NCBI GenBank assembly: GCA_026874595.1
Contig: CM049313.1
Coordinates: forward strand, 13,825,508-13,889,507
DNA length: 64,000 nucleotides
DNA from: Sipunculus nudus
Taxonomy: Eukaryota > Annelida > Sipuncula > Golfingiida > Sipunculidae
Direction: 5' to 3'
Shown here: piece by piece, positions 48,756 through 60,266 of the stretch
Position numbering within the stretch: the stretch's first letter is position 1
How the letters are laid out: the number at the start of each line of letters is the position of its first letter
Program-made: the position numbers and the translations under genes
The notes under the pieces: model-generated
Databases searched by the model: none
Seen by the model: the letters and a program-made list of their open reading frames with translations, nothing else
What the model was told of the DNA's origin: nothing

Positions 48756-49323
48756 TTACATTTTTTTATGTAAATACAACTTCCTGCAAATATGTAAGTT
48801 TTGACTTAAGAAATACACATAGGTCTATAATAAAGTGCTTAACAGATTTTCATTTAGTAAATACATTATGCTTATGGATCCAGTAAAACCAAAGGCAATC
48901 CGGTCTGCAGCCCGGTGAGAGCAACCTTAAACTAAAGGGGGACTTTAAGTGGGACTTTTATCTGATGACAGGGTCCAACGCAGGAAGACTAATAAGAAAC
49001 CTTTAATGGTTTCCTGATTAAGAAATGTGTGTGTGTGGGGGGGGGGGGGGGAGGTTCAGCCCGGAAAATTTGGTTAAAACCCTGCAAAAAAGGTTGTTTC
49101 GGGCTCAAGAAGACCCCGCCAACATAATTCAGACCCATTCAACAAGGACATCTGACTTCAAGAAGGACGAACTACAGTTTAACAACTATAGTTACTTTTC
49201 TGTTTCTGCAGATACGCAACCATGCACATTATAGGTTCAATGGTTTTCAGAGGCGTTATAAGAATCTTTTTTAACCGGAATCACCTACAGTGCATTAATA
49301 CGTTTCCAAAAAGAGTCAGATAT

Positions 49324-49386
<63 letters not shown>

Positions 49387-49826
49387 GCTGGCCTCAAGTC
49401 TTGATTATATCCGATTATATAAAAAATGTATATATGTGTGTGTGTGTGTGTGTTTCTGTGTGTGCATGCATGCATATATTTTATCTGTACATACAAATGT
49501 CCGCTTGCGCATATGAGAGGGTATCTGAGACATTCTTGCCAAAATGGATGAATATTCTATGAATAGAAATATACTGTCTGTCATGTTGGCATGCTACTGC
49601 ATGAAATATACTCAACTGAAGAAGGTGTGTATCTATTATTCTGAAAAAAAACATTGTTTCTTTTTTCTACATATAAGTTCGCTTTGTGACATGTGTTTAT
49701 ATACAAGAGTTGGAAACTGAAATAAGCGACACAAATGATGGTATCTATGTATCTGTCCATCTTCTATCTGTCTTCTATTTATATATCTATCTTCTATCTA
49801 TTTATCTTCTGTATCTATATCTATAT

Positions 49827-49889
<63 letters not shown>

Positions 49890-50012
49890 CTACTACTACT
49901 ACTACTATTAAAATTATCCTGTCTGTTTGTTTGCCCCGTCCAAAGGGCAGAAACGGGCCATGACAGTGAGTCAATTTTGCTATAAGCGTCAGTCGAATGT
50001 CCAAACTTACAG
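48756..50012. other. no gene seen; microsatellites
   Basis: Contains a poly-G run (49037-49052), a TA run (49328-49379), TG/CA runs (49437-49462), a TCTA/TCTATC-type run (49740-49830) and a TA run (49836-49887) followed by (TAC)n. No gene. Confidence 0.6.
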
Positions 50013-50364
50013 AATGCACACCAATTTTGGCCCTTCCACTTGCACACAACTGAATTCCTCGCAGCCGTATATCGCATGTCTGTCGCACAACATCACACCG
50101 CTCTCAACCTCGCCATTGCTGACTTTCACCGTGGCCTATTACCACAAAGACTTAAATAATTGGTTCCGTATCGACCACCAGATGTTGTTACGTACCTTAT
50201 GGGTCTGGGGAGTTCACAACCTAACGGATCAGGTGACGCACTACGTGGCAATATACCCGTCCTCGTCAACGGGACCCAACGAGTCCCCCATTTATTTAAA
50301 ATATCAACCATATACCAGCAATGAACACTTTAATGATAATGTAATGAAAACAGAGAAATCATAA
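50013..50364 (+). CDS. possible coding exon, F5/8C-like pattern
   Basis: An acceptor-like TCCAAACTTACAG ends at 50012. An open frame continues to a TAA at 50362-50364. The residues have an extracellular look: ITPLSTSPLLTFTVAYYHKD, then WFRIDH, then NLTDQVTHYVAIYPSS. This resembles the discoidin (F5/8 type C) pattern of a F-x-V-x-Y-S strand, a W, and a final YxxIxP. The match is by eye only. No partner exon with matching phase was found. Confidence 0.33.
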
Positions 50365-50572
50365 ACATGATTGTGCAGTGAAAAAAAATATCAGAGATAA
50401 TGGCCTAAATACCAAAATGTATCAGAAATTATAGACCATTTTTAAAGGAAAATATTACGCTCTTTACACACCGCTTTACCTATAGGCCTACTATACTTAT
50501 ATATCGTAAGTTGCTTCTTTAGAAGCGCAAGATTTCCGCTGCCTCGGGAGCGTAGAAAAATATAGGAAATAT

Positions 50573-51025
50573 ATGGAGTCGATGGAACACCACCGCACCT
50601 GTCAAATTTTTCGTTTTTTGCGTCATATTTGTTTCTACTTTTTAGCTGTAAGTGAGGAACAAATCTATGTGTTCACTTTTCCAACGAACTGGTACAAAAT
50701 GAAAAATGCATTTCCATGCACGTATTCCATGCAGTTGCAGAACCCCTGTCGATTGACCCGGCCTTGCATGCAGGGTCGATGTCCGAAAAAGAACAACATG
50801 CATATACCAAGCCACCGTCAATATACAACAAGGCACCAATTAAGGCATACATATAGGCGCTTGCGACACGGAAATAAAAAAAAAAGGTGGTACAACCATA
50901 AGAGCTTCAAGCTACAACATAAACGCGAGGAAACAGAACTGAGCAAATACAATTGGCAATTACGCGTAAAAAAACATGAGATTTTGACCTTAATTAGAGC
51001 ATCCTCAAACAGGCCGAACTCATAA
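50573..51025 (+). CDS. 150-codon open frame, basic C-terminus, unrecognised
   Basis: A 150-residue open frame with a hydrophobic stretch near residues 13-26 is followed by four closely spaced cysteines (PCTYSM, PCRLTRPCMQGRC) and a strongly basic second half (RLRHGNKKKRWYNHKSFKLQ). Long for chance in AT-rich DNA but no family is recognised. It may be an exon of the same gene as 50013-50364, a repeat-derived frame or chance. Confidence 0.25.
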   Translation: MESMEHHRTCQIFRFLRHICFYFLAVSEEQIYVFTFPTNWYKMKNAFPCTYSMQLQNPCRLTRPCMQGRCPKKNNMHIPSHRQYTTRHQLRHTYRRLRHGNKKKRWYNHKSFKLQHKREETELSKYNWQLRVKKHEILTLIRASSNRPNS

Positions 51026-51135
51026 TCAAATACAACAAAACGCTGCCAGCTCTGACTGTGGGAAAAATTATTCATAATAACCAGACGAAAAAGTTCAATA
51101 TTAAATACCAGATCAGTATTAATAAGTAAATGCAT

Positions 51136-51369
51136 TCACCACAACAAGTTCCTCCTCGCTGACAATTAGTCAATATAAGCTAGGCCGATTCGCTCGAACG
51201 CATTCCAATCCATTGTGCACGCAGCACTTGTAATAAGCACACATAACTAACTAACATCTGTAGAGCCTTCTGGGCGAAACAGACTGTTGTGTGAAACATT
51301 GAAAATCAGTTTAGCTCTCGGACTATGATATATATCATATAAATATTAATTATTATATATATAATAAAT

Positions 51370-51427
<58 letters not shown>

Positions 51428-52129
51428 CGATATATGGGTAGGTCTATATCTTGAAACGGCGTTTCGCATATATGGCGTATTGCGATATTGTTCCTATTAA
51501 TCAATGTTATTGATATTTACTCAAGCGTGACTGAAACTGCAAGGTTTATATTGTACTAGGCCTAGTAAGTATGTAAACCCATATGTTAACCGCTAGGTCT
51601 ATATACGTGTTTGTGGAAAGGATCCAAGTCATATATGGTAACAGGTAAAAGGAAATTAACTGTGTCAGTCGGCCTTATCAGTTCATATGTTTCGGGCATT
51701 TTTAATTGTAAAAGAATTACCTTTTTTAATTATTTTTTTCTCTAGCCAAATTCACTGAGCAACACAAAGTCGGCTTACTTCGGCTGAAATATCCTGATAA
51801 AGTCGGCTGGCTTCATACATATATATTGAACCAAATCACATTCATACATGTATACATGCAATCCATAATTAATCCTTGTTTTGGTGGTCAACTTATCGTC
51901 GACATCCACATAGACACCAAAATAGCACTTTATAAAATTGATAAGCTGAATGAGGTAACAGATAAAATAAGCATGCATATTGTGCACGTCGTTTCTAAAA
52001 TATTTCCTCTTTAATTAAGGGATATATATCTCCAATGAGAAATGAACCATAAACTGAAGCGATCGAATCTGCATGTGGAGAGAGAGAGAGAGAGGGAGGG
52101 AGAGAAACATGCAGATCGAGACAGATCTC

Positions 52130-52202
<73 letters not shown>

Positions 52203-52920
52203 TAGTACTATATGCCTATATATAAATATATTTTTGCATAAGGAGAAAATGCAGATGTCCTTAGATGCCACAGAACAATCCAGAATTATCTCATTGTGAG
52301 GCCTAGTTTTAGACTTTAAATATATGTTCCTTGGAGTATTACAATAATAATTAAATACATATTATATCAAGTATTGTACCGGCCGGTATCTATATAGGCC
52401 TATAGTTCTTAATTCAGCCTTCAAGTTATTTCAACCTTTGCGAAAAAAAACCCGATTATGCAGATGGTGTCGTTATATTTGATAACAGTAGTAGATATAT
52501 ATATATATATATATAATTTATTATATGTATGCAAATTTGTTGTCAATAAACATGTACGTCTCGTACATTTAAGAATCAATTCGGTGGTCAGTTTCTATCA
52601 TTAAAGAAAAAAAAAATACTCCATGTTTTAGCATACTTCGCTCGATCAGAGCAAGGCCTCTTTTACAAACGTCTTTTTAAAGGGCTTCCTGATCATGACC
52701 TCATGTAACCTCAGGTCAGAGGGGTTATCCATGTAGATTGGCTTCCTTCATATATACTTTCGCGTAGACAGTAAGTTAATCTTGCATAAACCCTTCACAA
52801 AAGACTATAAGACTATTTAAAGTGTCAGATAATTCACGTATTAAAATATGTTTACCTGGTACTATGAGCTATAATCAAACTGGGCCAAAGTTTATCAGCA
52901 GTTTTGACGTGTTTTTGACA
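51136..52920. other. no gene seen; repeats upstream of PDIA3
   Basis: Contains several TA microsatellites, a GA run at 52079-52102, a copy of the 230-bp repeat (51825-52060) and AT-rich DNA. Confidence 0.6.
51825..52060. repeat. second copy of the 230-bp repeat
   Basis: Similar to 35795-36035 over most of its length, in the same orientation. See that entry for shared blocks. Confidence 0.7.
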
Positions 52921-52939
52921 TAGTTTTGTGATAGAGCGC

Positions 52940-53058
52940 GAGTCTATTGGTGTGTTGGACCAATCAGCGGCCGACACCACACCTCCATGTGGACTTCGAT
53001 GATTGCATGCACTGAGCCAGGTCGCCGGAATCCCCGTCACTACAGATCACACTCCGAC
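52940..53058 (+). promoter_or_regulatory. putative PDIA3 promoter with CCAAT box and weak ERSE-like spacing
   Basis: A CCAAT box (52960-52964) is followed nine bases later by ACACC (52974-52978). The ER stress response element consensus is CCAAT-N9-CCACG; only three of five final bases match, so this is a weak candidate. An inverted CCAAT (ATTGG, 52946-52950) lies just upstream. The stretch is GC-richer than its surroundings and lies about 95 bp before the ATG. No TATA box. Confidence 0.3.
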
Positions 53059-53192
53059 ATGATCAAGGTTCTCTCTCTCCTCGCCGTCCTCTCCCTGGCA
53101 GCGGCCAGTGACGTCCTAGAATTCACAGACGACGATTTTGAAGATAAGATTGGTGACCATGATATCATTTTGGTAGAGTTCTTTGCCCCGTG
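53059..53192 (+). CDS. PDIA3: PDIA3 (ERp57-like) protein disulfide isomerase, exon 1
   Basis: ATG at 53059 opens 44 codons plus two bases to donor TG|GTAAGT. The first 16 residues are a signal peptide ([16 protein letters not shown]), then [13 protein letters not shown], the conserved mature start of PDIA3 in vertebrates. The exon stops inside FFAPW, with the tryptophan codon split by the intron. Function: ER-luminal thiol-disulfide oxidoreductase acting with calnexin/calreticulin on glycoproteins. The upstream ATG at 52987 is less likely, since it would bury the signal peptide. Confidence 0.93.
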
Positions 53193-55044
53193 GTAAGTGT
53201 CCGTCGAGATCGTCAGAACTGTCAACTCGGACAAGCACTGTGCACTATCAGTATCATGCATTTATGGTTAATCTTAAAATCCAGTATCAGCATATATAAG
53301 ATCGGTTAATTTTTATTTCTCTCACACAAAAGATACTGTTAATCAACAACCATTATCACAGACAACTTCATTGTATTCCTGTTGTATGACTAGCCCGATT
53401 TAATCTAGACTGTTTCAATCTGTCTAAATTTTATTAAACCCTGCCATATATTGAGTTCAATAGCCATACAGTGAAATTTTCTACAATTTCTAAGACTCAG
53501 ACTGCACACCACCATATGTCCTTGTAAGGAGTGTCACAGGTGTCACTATTACCCTGTGACAGCGCGTCACACTTCCAAAGTGGGCCCGATAAATACAATG
53601 TAACGAAATTCTGGCTCTCAGTCCCTCAGGTCAGGGAGGCTCCCAGTGAGGTATTCAGGTGCTCATGTATGACTGTTTGACACTCTCCCAGCTATACTTG
53701 TGGCCCAATTGAATCAGACTCCAGGATAAAAGCTCAGTATCTTGTTAATAATACATTTAAATTTTTATTGAAATAATCAGGATCAAAACCATGAAATGCA
53801 TACTGACTGCCTTGTTCTAGAATATTAGGCCTGCACCATGTCATTAAGCAGCATTGAGTCACAGGCTTCATGTGAGATCTTTCAGTGCACCCTTTGACTA
53901 TTCTTCTCTGTCCCCACTTAACTCGCTGACATGCCTCTGGTAAAAAAATAAGTAAAAGTTTAAAAATGATGATCCAAGTTAAATTTTAGTTGATATCGAT
54001 GCTATACTCATTGGTGTTAAAATGGGGTTATCCTGCGTCTTGCAGTTTGGCAGTAAACAGGCAATCAAAGAAGATGCAATGGATCCATTGCATGTACAAT
54101 GGCTTATATTGTAGAAACTGTAGAAACTCTCACTGTACAGCTATGGGACTTAAGATTTGAAGATTTGCTTCTGGTTTGGGAGAGAGGATTATGCTGAAAG
54201 TGGTTGACTTTTTTTGTTGTTTTTCCTTACATAAAGCTTTAATGTGCAAATAAAAGGGTAAAATACAGCACCAGTCAGCAAAAAGTTGTACATTATCAAC
54301 ACTACACCCACAAATGACCATTATTGTGTCAGCTGTCATGAGCATATACTGTAGTCTGTGGTTGGCTTCATATTCATATTCACATTTTCTGTGTTTCACT
54401 TCTTTCAATTATCACAGTCTCACAAAAACAGTATGAGTAGTGTACTGTATTATATGAATTTAATTAATATGGATGCAAAACCTTTACAATTTGACACGGA
54501 CTCCAGCATACAAGGGCTTGGTTATTATATGTAATTTAGTCTTTGAAAAATAGTCATTGATTTACATGTAACAAGTTACAACTGATCTGTTTTCATCTTC
54601 AGTGATAATCTTTTGTTTTCCAATGCTACAGGCATTCAAAATGCACACCATATACTATAAAGTGATAGAGTAAATGACTATTCAGCTGTGTAGGTTATGC
54701 ATTTCATTCCCTGTCACAATTATTTTACTTTCTTTATAATGTCCCTAACACACATATTGCAGATTTGATACCTATATGACCAAACAGCCAACTGCAGTAA
54801 ATGAAGCAAAATATTAATGTTAATCAAATGAACAACATGCATACATGTATTACTTTACATGTATTACTTTGCATGGGCGATTGATTTGTAATCCACTCTT
54901 TGTATTGTATTTGATTCCCGCAAACCAAATAAAATTCTGAAATTTGGATATCATGCATCTCTTACTAATTATCAGGCACTGTGTTGAAGTGTGTTCATCT
55001 AAATTGTTGCCACATCCTATATCTATGAATCTAATGTTTTATAG
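53193..55044 (+). other. PDIA3: PDIA3 intron 1
   Basis: AT-rich intron; no recognised element beyond short dispersed repeats. Confidence 0.85.
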
Positions 55045-55132
55045 GTGCGGACACTGCAAAAGACTTGCCCCTGAATATGAGAAAGCAGCTACAACCCTAA
55101 AGAGCAGCGACCCTCCAGTGTCCTTGGCCAAG
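55045..55132 (+). CDS. PDIA3: PDIA3, exon 2 (CGHC active site)
   Basis: The acceptor TTTTATAG at 55044 and donor AAG|GTAACA at 55133 bound 88 nt. The first G completes Trp, and [20 protein letters not shown] follows. CGHC is the redox-active pair of the first (a) thioredoxin domain; CKRLAPEY is diagnostic for the PDI family. Ends phase 0, compatible with either copy of exon 3. Confidence 0.95.
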
Positions 55133-55915
55133 GTAACAATCACAAAACCATCTCTGTTACAGTTCCCCCCTCAGCTGAGCACCAAGACCAGTGGGTCACT
55201 TAACAGGGATCTTGCATCATTGATAGATTGTTAAGTAAATTGTGTACATCCATTTGGGAGATCTCTACCACTGTCCATGCTTAATGCTATACGGATACAT
55301 CCTAGAATGAGCATCGTGAAATTTATAGATATAATCAGTACTACTTTCTCCTAGACCAAACATAAGCCTATATGTATCGATACACTGACTCGCACACCAA
55401 TAATAAAGTCGCGAATGAGCCCAAGCTTCAGATTGGATGCATTGCAACAGGATGTGTTTTCTGCAGATTGTACCAGAACTGCTCTTGTGAAGTAGAATTA
55501 AGTGTTTACAGTGTTTGATCTTAAGCAAGTTTATTTTGAATGACACCCTTTGTGAGAAAAAAGAAAGAAAACACAATAACTTTGTGCAGTTTATGAGACA
55601 TAAGTTTTGCTACAATTACAAAGTCTTCACTTCAAGATATATCAATGTAATTTTTTTTTTTGTAATATGTGAATAAATAACATCCAGATAGGTAGACTAG
55701 AAACACTTGATATTTATCAACATTAAAAAGGTTGAAGACTTAAAACTTTTTAAATATATATATACATGTCATGTTTTGTAAGTACAATGTATAAGGGTGA
55801 TGATAAGCAAATTGGTCTAGATTTAGATGAACTATTGATAATTACAGTACTTTGTTAAATGATACTCTGTTTAACCCTGTGATATTGTAACTTGATATAT
55901 AATCCTGTGTGTCAG

Positions 55916-56033
55916 GTTGACTGCACTGCTCAGACCAAAACCTGTGAAAAGTATGGGGTTAGTGGCTACCCTACCCTCAAAGTGTTCAAAGACGGAGAGT
56001 TTGCCAATGAATACGAGGGCGAGCGAGATGCGG
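55916..56033 (+). CDS. PDIA3: PDIA3, exon 3 copy A (possible mutually exclusive exon)
   Basis: 118 nt; acceptor TGTGTGTCAG and donor G|GTAAGA. Encodes [20 protein letters not shown], then [19 protein letters not shown]. It includes the cis-proline of GYPT. Position 36-39 reads ERDA where canonical PDIA3 has GPR-like. Entry is phase 0 and exit phase 1, identical to copy B. Using both copies would shift the frame (118 is not a multiple of 3), so only one should be used per transcript. Confidence 0.93.
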
Positions 56034-56841
56034 GTAAGAAAGAGGCAGCTCTTGCTGGATCAACGAGCATGCAAGAATGTGCCAGGCTTATATTTCCACT
56101 TGATGGCTGTAGCAGCATTCTTAGCTGCTTCTTGGTGTTGTACTGCTTTTTTGTCTGTGCTGCTCTTATGCTGTACGCTATCATGTATGAATAGGTGCGC
56201 AGCTCTGTGGCTTTTTAAGCTATATGATGAGTAGAATCCCCTGCTGTCTGTGATAAGTAGACAGACTGCCTGTCATAAAACCTTATTATATGAGCTGATG
56301 TGCTACTCTTAGTCTCTGACTCTGTGAGCTGTATGTAGCTTTTTGTATTAGCAGATCAGCTGCTCTGTTGTTCTTTGTGATGCTTTCTGTATGTGCATGC
56401 AGTACCACAACCCTTTTTTCTCTATGTCGTCTGTATCTGCACCAGTCATAATAGACAGAGGATCTAGAGCTGTGGTTCACTTTGGAGTCTGTGAATTCTT
56501 GTCTCTAAATGGACACCCGCTGTCACAGCTGTCATCTGTGTCAGCATACAATGATTTTTTTCTGCAGTGCTGTGTGAACTTACATGGAGTTTTTCTCCAG
56601 TGCTGTATGAATTTATATGGAGTTTATTCTCCGGTGCTCTGTGGGCACTTCATACAGTCTCGGGCTGGAGCCTTAAACCTAAAGGCAACCCAGATCACTT
56701 CGATAGATTCATCAGCACCTTATAGATTTGAAAAATAAAGCTGAAGGTCTTTTTATGGGGACCTGAGGTGCCAAATGAACACAATTATTACAAGCTGAAT
56801 TTTGACTCTGCTTCCAGGTGGACCTTATGAGGTCATTTTAA

Positions 56842-56900
56842 ATGAAAGGTCGTATGTCAGCTTATGAAAAAGCAGCTGAAGAAAAAACATTTACTTTGCT
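56842..56900 (+). pseudogene. possible degenerate copy of PDIA3 exon 2
   Basis: A frame here reads KGRMSAYEKAAEE. It aligns without gaps to exon 2's [14 protein letters not shown]: same position of Lys and identical YEKAA, with 14 of 15 bases identical over TATGARAAAGCAGCT. An acceptor-like CTTCCAG lies at 56811-56817, but the CGHC codons are not present. If real, exon 2 and exon 3 were duplicated together and this exon decayed. Confidence 0.4.
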
Positions 56901-57136
56901 TCACTATCAGCTTGAATCAAGGCAAGACCATAGCCTTGTGTTAATCATATTTTGTTGTGTACACCAATGCTATGGAATACACATATATATAACCTTGAGA
57001 GGAGCCATTTCTTGGTCTGGGCAAAGCATGTTGGCTTCACAGGCAGGAGGAAGTTTAATAGGACAGAGTGTACTTCGTATGTAAGTATTAAATGTTGCAC
57101 CAAGCATGATTTGTAGTCCTTGGCATGCATTTTCAG

Positions 57137-57254
57137 GTTGACTGCACTGCTCAAACCAAAACTTGTGGAAAATATGGGGTAAATGGCTACCCAACTTTAA
57201 AAATATTCCGTGATGGGTCAGTTTCTGATGACTACAATGGCCCAAGAGATGCAG
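57137..57254 (+). CDS. PDIA3: PDIA3, exon 3 copy B (possible mutually exclusive exon)
   Basis: 118 nt; acceptor GCATTTTCAG and donor G|GTTTGT. Encodes [20 protein letters not shown], then [19 protein letters not shown]. Nucleotide identity to copy A is high in the first 70 nt (GTTGACTGCACTGCTCARAC) and falls towards the 3' end. It retains the canonical YxGPR of PDIA3, while copy A has YEGER. The frame is open with synonymous-looking changes, suggesting both copies are under constraint. Same entry and exit phases as copy A. Confidence 0.9.
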
Positions 57255-57723
57255 GTTTGTAAACCATCACCCCAGAAAGGATAAGGAAAGCTGGTACAAG
57301 AAACATGTATCTGATGGACATGAATGTAATATCATGGTTTCTTCACAAATTTTCTTTTAAAAAATTAAGATATTTAAAACCTGCCACTTTAACTGTTGAA
57401 ATAGAATCATGTTCTGGAGTTCCGGTATATAGGATAAGCTCTTTTGACTGATGCACCTGAAATATATTCTGTAATTAAAAAGATAGAAAGTAAGAAGGCA
57501 TTCTGTATGTTCCCATATGCAGATTATTGTTACCTGAACCAGCATTCCTTCAGCTCAACCTTTGCATATTTGTTCACTTATTTCAAGCTTAATTTTCCAA
57601 CATGCATATATTCCTATCAATTGCATGTTTTAGCTCAACTCGCAGTAAGTCAACTTAGTCAACTGAGCTACAGCAGCGACCTCTCCTTCACATTGCTGAC
57701 ACCTAGACACATTTTTGAACTAG

Positions 57724-57895
57724 TGATAGATAAAGACCTGGAAAACAGTAATAGATAAAGACCTGGAAACCAGTGATAGATAAAGAAATGGAAACCAGTA
57801 TTAGATGAAGACTTGGAAACCAGTGATAGATAAATGGAAACCAGTGATGGATGAAGAAATAGAAACCATTGAAAGATAAGGACCTGGATTTCTGC
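57724..57895. repeat. 25-26-bp intronic minisatellite
   Basis: About seven units of GATAGATAAAGACCTGGAAA plus CCAGT, varying by a few bases and with one shortened unit. Located in the PDIA3 intron. Confidence 0.9.
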
Positions 57896-58734
57896 ATGCA
57901 GTTTGTTTTAAGTTGTCTCTTTAAGCATTCTAAAAATTAGTTCACTGTGGCCTCATTTCTTCAATCCCCTGGAAAAAAACTTTGGAAACTTTCTGTCACA
58001 AAACTTCCAATATTTTCCAGTTCGAAATTGATTCTGTTATTAGGGCACAGGCTTGAAAACAGGGCCCTATAGTGACCACATTGTCTGTCTGTCCATCCAT
58101 CTCTCAGAGTGTCTATTTGTCAGTGATGCTTTCTTTCACTTGCATTATCTCAATGAGAATACATTTAATCTTTCCCAAATTTATAGGGATGATTGGTGCC
58201 TATGTCCTTTCAGTTACAGACTCCCCCAAAAAACCAATATGGCTGCCACAGTGCTGATAAATTTCAAACCAATCTGATATGGACATGGTAGTTGTGTGGC
58301 CCTTATTAAAGACCCTTGCATTCCAAAGCCTGTAGTATTTGTCACCAGTGGAAATTGTTGCATTGATGCGATAAATACAATGTGGAATGTCGGGTGATAA
58401 CAGTCAACAGCATTGGGAAGCATTCTAAGGGAGTTTGGTTATGCTGCTTCACATGTTTATGGCTGCCTGCAATATGAATACTACATCTTTCTCCCCATCA
58501 GGCAGAAGTGTAAATCAATGTCCATGTTTCAGAAATATTTACTGACTTCAATAAACCAGTCCAGCAGGTGTGTCACTTTATATTTTTTTTGATATATAAG
58601 ATGTAAAAGAACCTGTATCTTTGTAATCAGGGACATTGTGTATGTACCACCTGTTGTATGGAGTGGCAGATTCATGGTACAATATCTGATAGTATATAGT
58701 GACTGAGCTTAGTTGTACCTGTCTGTTACCTGTA

Positions 58735-58830
58735 ACTGAATGATACCATGTATTACCTGTAACTGATTGACACTATGTATTACCTGTAATTAATTGATAT
58801 CGTTTATTACCTGAAACTTATTGACACTGT
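58735..58830. repeat. 33-bp tandem repeat, three to four units
   Basis: Unit ACCTGTAACTGAATGATACC followed by ATGTATT, repeated about three times with substitutions. Located in the PDIA3 intron. Confidence 0.75.
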
Positions 58831-58867
58831 AGATAATACCAAAAAGACATGATTAGGCCAAAAAAAA

Positions 58868-59180
58868 TACAAGGTTTGATTCTCAGGTACCCTCCGCATC
58901 AATTTTAACCCCCTACATCAAAATTTTTTATTTTTATTTATTTTCATCTTTCAAGAATATAAAATAATACAGTTTTGATAAGATTTCCTTTGTTATGTAG
59001 TGCTTTTACCTGTTTAGCAAAACAAATATGTTATTTACATACTTTTCACTGGTCATATTGCACTTTTATCGAAATATACAAAAAAAGGTAAAATAAAATA
59101 TCTGCCCTTACCTGTTTCTGAAAAAAAACATACTTTTTGATTTTGGCCTTTTATACATAGCTTTTAGGTGTAATTAATGT
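58868..59180. mobile_element. 320-bp TIR MITE family, copy 2
   Basis: Begins AAGGTTTGATTCTCAGGTAC and carries AATATAAAATAATACAGTTT, GCTTTTACCTGTTTAG and ATACAAAAAAAGGTAAAATA, all matching the order in 40391-40711. The right inverted end is decayed. Orientation is the same as copy 1. Confidence 0.65.
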
Positions 59181-60158
59181 AAAATTTCAAGATACAGACT
59201 TTAGTTGCACTTGCTTTTTATATATTCTGGCTTTTATAGATACATTGTCATATACCTTGCCTCTGTATGTACTTCCATTAACTTTAATTTTAGCCATATC
59301 TTACAAGAGCTTTGATGAATTTTCACTAAACTCACCATCAATTCTTACCAATATGTTATAGCGACCCAGTTCAGTTCTTGGTGAAATCCATGTATATTTA
59401 ATCAGGCTTTTTATGGTGTCGCAGCATTAACTTACCAGGATTTTGATGGATTTTGATGAAACTGAAAGGATATACTAAACAATTTAAAATCTTGCTCAAG
59501 TTTAATTCCCTGCATAATCATGCATGAATAACAGAATCAGAGGTCACCAGACTTGGGCAGTAAGACTTACCAAGACTCTTATGGATATCATTAGACTTAT
59601 GAATGTATTAAATTTTCGTCTTATTCCGCACATATTTAATGAGGTCAAAGATCACAAGAATTTAATCTGGGCATATTTTGCACTCTTGGGGTCCTCTTAT
59701 TCTCATTTACATTTAAATTTCTCATTTAGTTTTGAAAGTCTGTTTGTGCTACATTCTGGTACTTGTTTTGTTTCCTTGTCTCACAACTGAAATTTGTTAT
59801 TGTTATTAGGGCTTTGCCAATTTATGTGCAGCATTTCCCTTTGGTGAACAGAAATTTTAGTTTGTATCCCAGATTAAACAAAGTTTTTTCAGCGTATTAT
59901 ATTCTCTTTCAGTTAAGTTAATCCAGCTACATGTTCCTTGGTTTACTGGAGATTTTGAAGACCAAGATCACAATTTTTTTTATAAGAATGGTATGATGCA
60001 GATGAGAAGTTCAAGAATAAAGCAAATAAACATAAACTGTGTACAGAAAGTATTGTCGGTGCATGAGACATTTTAGCTAACAGTATATTTTGCTCACAGA
60101 TTTTATTTTCAATACATGATATATTTTTGCATACACATACAGTATATTTTCCTTACAG

Positions 60159-60266
60159 ATGGTATTGTCAAGTACATGAGATCCAAGGCTGGACCCAGCT
60201 CCAAGGAACTCACAAGTGTTGATGATGCTGAAAAATTTGTTGGTGGGGAGGAGCATGCAGTTGTTG
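60159..60266 (+). CDS. PDIA3: PDIA3, exon 4
   Basis: The acceptor TTTCCTTACAG and donor G|GTAAGT enclose 108 nt; exon entry completes D of RDADGIVKYMRSKAGPSSKE. It matches the end of the first thioredoxin domain and the start of the b domain of PDIA3 (ADGIV, then AGP). Phase 1 entry fits both exon 3 copies. Confidence 0.93.

Larger units (their letters stand above)
57255..60158 (+). other. PDIA3: PDIA3 intron with minisatellite and MITE copy
   Basis: Between exon 3 copy B and exon 4. Contains a 26-bp minisatellite (57724-57895), a 33-bp repeat (58735-58830), a dispersed repeat at 58030-58330 and a MITE-family copy at 58868-59180. Confidence 0.8.

Noticed and set aside
51825-52060. Second copy of the Gr-like receptor
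   Set aside because: The similarity is limited to intronic repeat sequence; no receptor exon lies beside it on either strand.
52987-53058. Upstream in-frame ATG as the PDIA3 start
   Set aside because: Starting there would put 24 hydrophilic residues before the signal peptide; the ATG at 53059 gives the normal signal sequence.
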